From Chlorokybus atmophyticus (lineage: Eukaryota; Streptophyta; Chlorokybophyceae; Chlorokybales; Chlorokybaceae): a stretch of 64,000 bases of DNA. The DNA lies in NCBI GenBank assembly GCA_009103225.1, contig RHPI01003533.1:1-64000 (forward strand), given 5' to 3'. This document shows, piece by piece, positions 56,774 through 64,000 of the stretch. A program made the position numbers and the translations under genes. Numbering within the stretch: position 1 is the first letter of the stretch; each line of letters begins with the position of its first letter. Under the pieces are notes generated by a model. It did not search any database. It was not told where the DNA came from and was given only the letters and a program-made list of their open reading frames with translations.

Positions 56774-57798
56774 GTCTGCGGACGAATGCTTGCAATGCGT
56801 TCACACGGGAAAAGCAGTTCCTGGGCAGAGTCAGTAAAAAAACTTTGTGCAACCTTTGGCACCGACGTCCTCTCGCCAACTACACCGCCAACGCCGCCGC
56901 CGACACCGCCCAGGTGAGCAGAGATTTCCTCAAGGCCATGCGCGCCTCGCCCACACCGTATCTCAGCTCAGTCACACTGAACAGTGCGCTCTCGTGGGGT
57001 TACGTAACTTGATACTCCGAACAGATACGCCGTGGACTCTTTCTCTCACGCGATATAAGAGGCATGTCTGACGGCTTCGCACCTTTCTCCCAGCTACATT
57101 TAAACAGATATAAAGTGTTTGCTCGATAAGCGTGAGGGTACGTACGTGCGCGCTCTCCAAGCGTCATCCGGCCAAGATATACAATGCGACCGGTTGGGCT
57201 CGGATGCGCAGCTGCGCGTTTGGGGGAAACAAACGCGACCGGGTACCGGTCGCCTTCTGACCGACTTTACATGCGACCAAAAGTCGCGGCCGACAAAGCC
57301 GCGCGCAGTACCGTCTCATCGAACGCGGACAGTCAGCGGCTCGTCTTCCGTCGATCAAAGAGCAAAGCAGAGTTGAGCAGCAGATCCCACGGCTGACAGC
57401 GCCTTCTCCCGCGGCTCCTATGATGATGCTCAGGTACACAAGTACCGTACGGCAGGTGGGAACGCAAGCGAGGCTGCGCATTGCCCGATATCGGTGGGCG
57501 TAGCAATTCCACGCCTATATCAAGCGTATGCGCATAACATTACGCTCACGTGACGTTTGTTTCCAATTTTGGCTTACGTCGCGCGCGCGCGCGTTCGTGA
57601 GATTGGCCCGGGCGCCAGGCCAGGTGGCGTGTGGCCTGGACCAGGCCGCCTGGTCGTCAGGCCACAGGCGGCCTAGGAGGGCGTCAGGCCAGGCCAGGGG
57701 GGAGGGGTCATCAGGCTAAAGGACCAGATCAGGGAGGGTGGAGTGCTGAGGACAGAGAGATCAGACTAGGTAAGGGCGTGAAACGGGAAGCTCAAGGG
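56774..57798. promoter_or_regulatory. Divergent intergenic region between permease and kinase
   Basis: 1 kb between two gene starts. No ORF with a domain is seen. From about 57600 the motif CAGGCC/GGCCTG recurs, including a dyad GGCCTGGACCAGGCC near 57633, and it continues into the kinase coding sequence. The upstream ATG at 57631 is in frame with the kinase but I do not prefer it (see kinase entry). Confidence 0.5.
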
Positions 57799-60700
57799 AT
57801 GGGCTGCGGCGCTTCGTTGCCTGGGGACACCTTGCCTAAGGAGGTGGAGGTGACACAGGCCAGGCCAGGACAGGCCAAGGATCAACACAAGGACCAGGCC
57901 AGGGTCCTGGCCAAGGACCAGTTCAGGGATCAAGCCGATACTGTCAGCTTCCAGGCTCAGGCCCATCAGGCCAGGCCGCCGCAGGACAGGGAATTGGTGC
58001 CTGCATCGCCGGCGGTGCCGCCTGTGCTGTCGTCGCCGCCGCCGCCGCCTGTCCCAGTCGAGCAGATATCGCCGTCAGGCCGGGGGCTAGAGCAGCGGAT
58101 ATCCACGCCACCAGGCCAGAACCACCAGGCCGCCTCCACCTCTGGCGCACAGCCCTTGCCGCCCACGCCCAGGCCAGCACCGCCGCCGCCGCCACAGCAG
58201 CAGCCAGATCACAGCGACCAGGCCACGACAAGCTCCTCCAGCCCACCTTCACCGTCAGGCCAGAATGATTACAGTCAGCATCATAACAGCTATGATCAGG
58301 CCAGTAGTAGAAGTATTAGCCCACAGCAGCTGGCTTCATCATCAGGCCAAGAACATCATCATCATCATCAACAACAACAACAACATTCACAACAGCAGAA
58401 TTTTGACGAGAGTCCAACAACGCCTACGACGCCTTTCCTAACCGCCGACACAACAACAGCCACAACAGCCACAACAACAAAAGCTAGCAATGAGTTGCTT
58501 GATCGCCTGATAGTCCACAAGCCACGCGCGTCTGAAGACAACATATCCATGCCTGCCCTCGACGCCACTTGGCCCAAAGCGCCAGGTGCGTACATATGTG
58601 TGTTCGTGTGCATGCGCGTACGCGAAAATCTTGCTGGCATGCAGAATGGCATATGTGTGTGTGTGTGTGCAGGAAGTCTACCAAACTCACCAAAGAATGG
58701 ATCACGCAAGAGAGTGCGAGACGTGTACCGGATAGGTCACACCCTCGGGACGGGTGGTAAGCGACACACATACCCACGCACACACACGTGCAAATGCACA
58801 GACACCCACCCACATACACACGCAAGCGTGTACGCACGCAGGCAAGGAGACACGCAGACATGCGCATAGGCACGTACACACGCACACCAACATTTGTGCC
58901 CCCCCCCAACTATGCGCACGCGCACACACATACACACACCTCTTCCTCAGGTTTCTCGGTAGTTAAGTCCGGCACCCACAAGGCGACTGGCGTCGACTTC
59001 GCCGTAAAGATCATGACGCTTCCGACGGGGGACGGGCGAAGAGAGCGTGCCGCACGCAGCGACATTTTCAAGGAGGTGGACATACTAACCAAACTGGACC
59101 ATGAGAACGTGATACGACTCGTGGAGTGGTTCGAAGAACACAACAAGGCAAGGACAACACAACACTATGTACCAGATCACAACGACAACTGCTAACACGC
59201 ACTTGCGCGCGCGCACCCACACGTACACATACACGCACACATACACACAAAACACAACGTGACGACAACATGATAACCACCACAACATCAGATATATCTG
59301 GTGACGGAGTTGTTATCTGGCGGCGAGTTGTTGGACGCGGTGTTGGATCGCGGGACGTACACGGAGATGGACGCTAAAGTGTGTTTCAGGCAGCTTCTGC
59401 ACGCCATACGATACCTGCACTCGCACGGCGTAAGCTGATAATGATTTTTGGTGGTGTAGTACTGATCTGAGTGAATTGAGAAGATGAGAAGATGAGTGAT
59501 GTAAGTGATTCAACAAGTGAACTGATTTGGCCCCTGTGGCGGGGTGTTGCTGCAGATTGTTCACAGGGACTTGAAGTTGGAGAACTTACTGCTGGTCAGC
59601 CCAGAAGACATCACAAGAGTACGTGCTAAGTATACCCACACGCATACGCGCACGCACGCACACGCCCAGGCGCGCATGCGCATGCGGGCTGGTGTGGACA
59701 TATACACGCACGCATATATGCACATACGCGTACACCCATTTTTTGACATATTCAAAGCTGTCAAATTGAACAGATCAAAGTTGCTGATTTCGGGTTGGCT
59801 GCCCGTGTTGCCGAGACCCGGTTGGACTCGATATGCGGCACTCCTCAGTATGTCGGTAAGCACGTGCAGTCTGTGTCAATCTGGTATCTGGAATCACATG
59901 TTCCTACCATCAGTAGTAAATGTGTTGTGTGTCACTACACAGCACCCGAGGTGATATCCGGCGGCGGTGGGCGAACATACACGTCTGCCGTGGACATGTG
60001 GTCCGCAGGCGTGGTGCTGTTCATCCTTCTCGGTAAGTTGCGCGTGCGTGCGTACGTGCGTGTGTGCGTGCGTGCGCATGTGTATTTACGAGTGAGTACC
60101 ACAGTGTTGTTGTAAAATTGTCAGTCAAGCTCCCAATAGCACAACACATTACCACAACCTCAGGTGGGTATCCCCCCTTCTACGACGAGTCCGAGGGCGC
60201 CCTCTTCCAGAAGATCCGACGCGGCGAGTACTCTTTCAACGATCCGGTCTGGGACAGCGTCGGCCAGGAAGCCAAAGACCTTGTCGCCAACCTTCTCATC
60301 CTCGACCCGGAACGCCGACTCACCGCCCAACAAGTAAGAGCATCTGTAGAGCATACACACACACATGAACACATACGCACATGCGCACACTCACTCACTG
60401 ACTTGCTTACCTGTTCCCTCTACACCCTTGAACTTGGCTGCATAACTGTGTTTCAAAAGTAAATCCACAAACACGTTTGCTTATGTGTGTCTCATATTGC
60501 CAGGCGCTGCATCACAAGTGGATTACCGAGAAGGGTGCTGTTGTGAACTTGGAGGAGACCAAGTTGAGGCTGCACCAGTACGCCGCGCGCATGAGGGTAA
60601 GACAGAGACAACGTGTGTGGTTGTGTGCTTAGTCACAGTCATTGCTCACTGTTGTGTGTGGACAAACAGATCAAGAAGGTTGGAAGGAGCGTGATGGCCA

Positions 60701-61129
60701 TACACCGGCTCAACACGCTCGTGGACAGGAGCTCAAGAAGATCCTCTCGTTCAGCCACGGCGGATGCCGCCGCAGCCGCTGTTGCCAACGCAGGTAATGT
60801 TGCCTTCAATGGTATGTCTCACATGTAAAGAATAAATAAGCTCATCACTCGTTGTTGTGCATGTGCGTGTGTGTATCACAGAAGCAGAGGACGCTGCGCG
60901 AGGCGAGAAGTCCCCGTCATCGCCGCCTGAGAGCCCCCCCGCGAGTCCCGCAAGTCCAACAACACAACAACAACAGCAGACACGTGCTCCAAGGCAGAGC
61001 ATGGACCCCGACTACGACGCCGACAAGGACGTGGACAGGGAGGTCGACCGCTACCGCATGGAGAGCAAGGAGGTCGTGTTGGACACGAACATTGGCAGCC
61101 AGAAGTTTATCATCATGAAAGGGTTCTGA
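57799..61129 (+). CDS. CaMK-like serine/threonine protein kinase with N-terminal MGCGAS acylation motif
   Basis: Eleven exons: 57799-58585, 58673-58756, 58951-59147, 59292-59429, 59556-59618, 59774-59855, 59943-60032, 60164-60333, 60504-60596, 60670-60793 and 60882-61129. Together 2,076 nt (691 aa), phases agree. I chose ATG 57799 because it opens MGCGAS, a classic N-myristoylation plus palmitoylation signal, implying membrane attachment. Residues 20-260 are Gln/Pro/Ala/Ser-rich and disordered. Kinase: LGTGGFSVV (G-loop), VDFAVKIM (Lys), HRDLKLEN, VADFGLAAR, CGTPQYVAPE, DMWSAGVVLFILL, DPERRLTAQQ. After it, WITEKGAVVNLEETKLRLHQYAARMRIKK... resembles the autoinhibitory/calmodulin-binding segment of CaMKs. 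No EF-hands are seen, so it is not a CDPK. The tail is Ser/Pro-rich and charged. The intron after exon 3 uses a GC donor. Confidence 0.9.
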
Positions 61130-61796
61130 TCTGGCTGCCGCACTGTTATGCTGTATAGTTACCACTTGCATAATGCCTGGCGCATACCAAAAGGAAGTGA
61201 TCTTACAATAGCGAGCCGCCAACAGGCTGTCTGCGCATGCTCTGGGGTATAGTACCTAATGCCATCAGGTGCCTTCCTTAAATGTTATTGTGTTGTGCCT
61301 AGGGGCCTAGGGGTTTGGTAGTATCCAAAAATGTTTATGAGAGGGCGGCTACGGCAGGTTCCACATTGGCATGGAATAACGCCTGTGCTGGAAAGCACAA
61401 CATCAGCACAACCCTCCTGGTTTGTTCATGATGCTCGTGTCTATGACGGACAGTGGCAAGGCTCAGAGCACGACTGAACCAGCCAGCATGAAGCTGAAGG
61501 CGTAGTTTACAAGTGACCAACATGACAGCTGAACCAACATTCAATGCACTGGGAGGGGAGTGAAAATAGCCCTGTAGCCCAGTGGAACAGCTACACCGCG
61601 GTTTGTTTAGGGACGCAAAGTGGAGAGCTAGTGTTACCATGAAGCCTTTGCCAGATGGGACATCATGGGACTTACAGATGAAAACTCTTACACCCAATGC
61701 ACACACGATGCTGTGGACCGTTTGAATTGTCTTTTCTGCATTCAGCCAGCTCAGCTCCGTGCCTCTGTAACTGCAACCAACCAATCAATCAACTAA
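61130..61796. other. Convergent intergenic region between kinase and RRM genes
   Basis: It contains the 3' untranslated ends of two convergent genes. No ORF with a recognisable domain. Confidence 0.5.
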
Positions 61797-63774
61797 TCAA
61801 GATGCCTTGTTGCTGTCTGCGCTGGTGGATGTTGTCTCATCTGTTGTTGCCTCACTCTCAGGTGTCAATGTCTCAGATGCAGACTGCTGCTGCTGCTGCT
61901 GCTCATCAGACTTATCCTCAGACGAAGTTGATGATGGACTCGTGTCCTCCGTCTGTGACATGGATGCATCGAGTGCGGCTTCAACCACCTCCTCGCTGTT
62001 GGTCGTTTCAGGTGTAACAACAGCGTGACCGGGCGAGCTGGCGGGTTGGTCGGTGCCCTCCGAGACTGGCATGGTCGTGATGTTGGGTTCGTCTGAGACA
62101 GTGCCGGCTTCGGCTCGCTCTTGTCGCCTTGGTGAAGGCGCCCTCATTGGGTTCCTGCAGGGACATAATGGTGTATAACAAGTTGACGAGTGGCTGCCAC
62201 AAACTCACACGTTATACAAAGAGAGTAGCAGAGTGGCTGGACAAAGTGTTGACAAGAAACAACAAGACACTTACAATGCCTTCTGAACTTTGAGCGTGCG
62301 AGTGATGTTCTTGAAAAAGGTCACTGGCAAGTTATCAAGCTTTTCCATGATCTGCTGCGCTCTCTCTGCAAACACCATCATACAAATTAACACACGATCA
62401 GCAACAGAAACTAACCTGACCACAAAGTAATATATTTCCAAGGCCTTACCTTCGCTCTCGACATACAGAAAGCCAAAGCCCTTGGTGAAAAAGTATTTCG
62501 TGCCAGGGTTGTTAGCGGAAGCTTCCTTCATCTTATCGCTATCGTAAGCCACCCTCATCTTCATTCGCGTTGACCCGTCGTCTATCATGCTCATCAGCTG
62601 TGGTAAACAGTTGCCCTGCACACAATTGAGACTATGAGCTACTGCGTAGCTTGATTCCATATATGCTATGTGCTAAAATGTACTGCTGTGTTGCTTGCTT
62701 TTGCGCATATAGCATACGGGAAGTGCATGAGCCTATACGCTGACCACACAAACGTACCCTCAAAGGTATGCCTCCAACGTACAAACACGGCACTCCAGCC
62801 TGTCTATACCACTCATCACCTGCACACATAACATAAGAACAGAGTGCTATTAAGTATAGCGGGATGCAAAATTTTGGGCCGGCGAGAAGCTGAATACCAA
62901 CGTGATACAAAAATAGGTATGTAAACATCAGCTGCTGAAGGTTAAGGGTTTAGTGATGCAAGCAGTGGAACGTTCGCACCTGTGTTGAAATCTCGTTGTC
63001 CCCTTCTCTCAAAGTTGTTTTCAGTGGTAGCTGCATCAGTGGTAGCTGCACTGGACTCCGTGCAGTAAGGCTGTGCTGGTTGAAACACAAAACTGCCAAC
63101 ATACCACAAAGCTGCATCAGCGAGATCTCATGCCATTGCTTCACAATGCGCTATTCAAGCTCATTTTGATAGCCAACAACTGGCAATAGCGCTGGTCGTA
63201 ATCCTGCGTCTAGTAAGCAATGACAGTAGTATACGCTGCAATGGCAGCCCTGACGCGCCCTCACGATCAGCGTCGCTGGTATTCGCTGCAACACTGTCGA
63301 TGACAAACGACTTACGTTCACCAAAAAAACTAAGGGCATGTTTATACTAAACATCAACTGCATACATGCAGCATGTTAACCCACACATTATATGCATATA
63401 TGAAGCACTACTTGTCCACATGCAGGCAGCAACCAATTCACTTGCTATCGCTTGACACGTCGTACATACAACTGCTGAGCCAGCATGACGGTCGTGAACA
63501 GCATGCAATTAAACTCAGTAGTAAGCTGGATCTGCTGAACAGCACATCAACGCCGAGGCGAAGCCAAGGCCTTCTCTCACCTGCGCTGTGGGAAGGCTAG
63601 CGAGCAATGGGAAGAGGGCGGGAGCATGCGGGAGCTAGCAGCGGCGGCCAGGGCATGCCAAGACCTCTGCTGGAAAGTGGCGGCATGCCTGACGCCTGCG
63701 CCCGAGCCCGCAGCCGCCGCAAGCTGCCGCTGCACAGCTAACAACCCCCGCAGCCCTCGCTGCCCGCACGCCAT
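61797..63774 (-). CDS. Single-RRM RNA-binding protein with organelle-targeting N-terminus
   Basis: Six minus-strand exons: 63774-63581, 63092-62980, 62819-62758, 62615-62450, 62365-62275 and 62154-61797. They total 984 nt (327 aa) with phases that agree. The first 60 residues (MACGQRGLRGLLAVQRQLAA...) are rich in Arg, Ala and Ser and lack acids, like a mitochondrial or plastid presequence. The RRM runs from about residue 110 to 220: RNP2 is LYVGGIP and RNP1 is KGFGFLYV. The loop between them is unusually long (CLPQLMSMIDDGSTRMKMRV...). It continues ERAQQIMEKLDNLPVTFFKN. The C-terminal 110 residues are disordered, acidic and Gln/Ser/Thr-rich. It probably acts on organelle RNA (inference). The call of exon 2 as the direct continuation of exon 1 rests on phase and splice sites across a 488-bp intron. 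Confidence 0.75.
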
Positions 63775-64000
63775 GGATGCTGACCCTAACTACCGACCTC
63801 AGCTACTAACCCCCAGCTAACCCTTGAAGAACACCACACGCATGCAACGCCCACCGCCACCGCCGCCGCCGCCAGCACCGCCGCCACCGCCGCCGCCGCT
63901 GAGTTCTGCTGAACACAGGTTAGGGTAAAGGATCAGTGAACATCTTCAGTTCGACAGTCCACAAGTGAGAAACATATTTCGCAGCTTCTTCCAGCAGGCA
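63775..64000. other. Upstream of RRM gene; (CCG)n-rich
   Basis: Around 63846-63900 there is an imperfect CCG/CCA triplet repeat. It is the putative 5' flank of the RRM gene; nothing else is seen. Confidence 0.6.

Noticed and set aside
57631-57798. Upstream in-frame ATG as kinase start
   Set aside because: The added 56 residues are Gly/Arg/Gln-rich translation of the CAGGCC repeat and would hide the MGCGAS acylation motif; kept only as an alternative.

Overview
The window looks like nuclear DNA of a photosynthetic eukaryote, most likely a green alga. Reasons: dense spliced genes with short GT-AG introns, plant-type TTTAGGG repeats in a promoter region, a starch-phosphorylating glucan water dikinase (GWD) with a transit-peptide-like N-terminus, an AZG-type purine permease, and copia elements whose primer-binding site matches the anticodon arm of initiator tRNA-Met. 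I cannot name the species. There are no rRNA, tRNA or bacterial operon features. One 454-base N gap (42585-43038) and three single-N joins mark a draft assembly.

Bases 1-37 kb are mainly transposable elements. (1) A Ty3/gypsy chromovirus (1-4806, 5' end outside the window) has gag and pol in different frames, joined by a textbook -1 slippery heptamer plus hairpin. (2) A spliced gene at 5603-7331 joins a Tudor-like module to a phage-type C5-cytosine methyltransferase. (3) Decayed transposase-like ORFs lie at 7.5-8.4 kb and a small spliced unknown gene at 8.4-9.0 kb. (4) A nearly intact Ty1/copia element (10100-15012, minus strand) is broken by a single stop codon. (5) A nest of elements fills 16-32.8 kb: a decayed Ty3/gypsy element of order gag - protease - C5 methyltransferase - RT/RNase H/integrase - PHD finger is split by a second copia element (20148-27983, target-site duplication CGGTT). 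That copia is itself split by a rearranged copy of the first copia family (24108-26857, TSD ATACC). A solo copia LTR also sits after the methyltransferase. (6) From 32.95 to 36.7 kb lies a Tnp2/CACTA-like transposon, with an array of about 15 GGACC...GGTCC palindromes, dispersed GACTGTCA motifs and a spliced transposase gene.

Bases 37-64 kb are mainly host genes. After a 347-bp (CT)n tract come an N-terminally incomplete extended-SDR gene (minus), an 11-exon NELF-C/D homologue (minus, about 653 aa), a 23-exon GWD gene (plus, about 1,100 aa), an 8-exon AZG purine permease (minus, 611 aa), an 11-exon acylatable CaMK-like kinase (plus, 691 aa) and a 6-exon organelle-targeted RRM protein (minus, 327 aa). 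NELF-C/D and GWD are divergent, as are the permease and kinase. GWD/permease and kinase/RRM are convergent. For NELF-C/D, the permease, the kinase and the RRM gene I read every exon-exon junction from the sequence, and the summed exon lengths are exact multiples of three.
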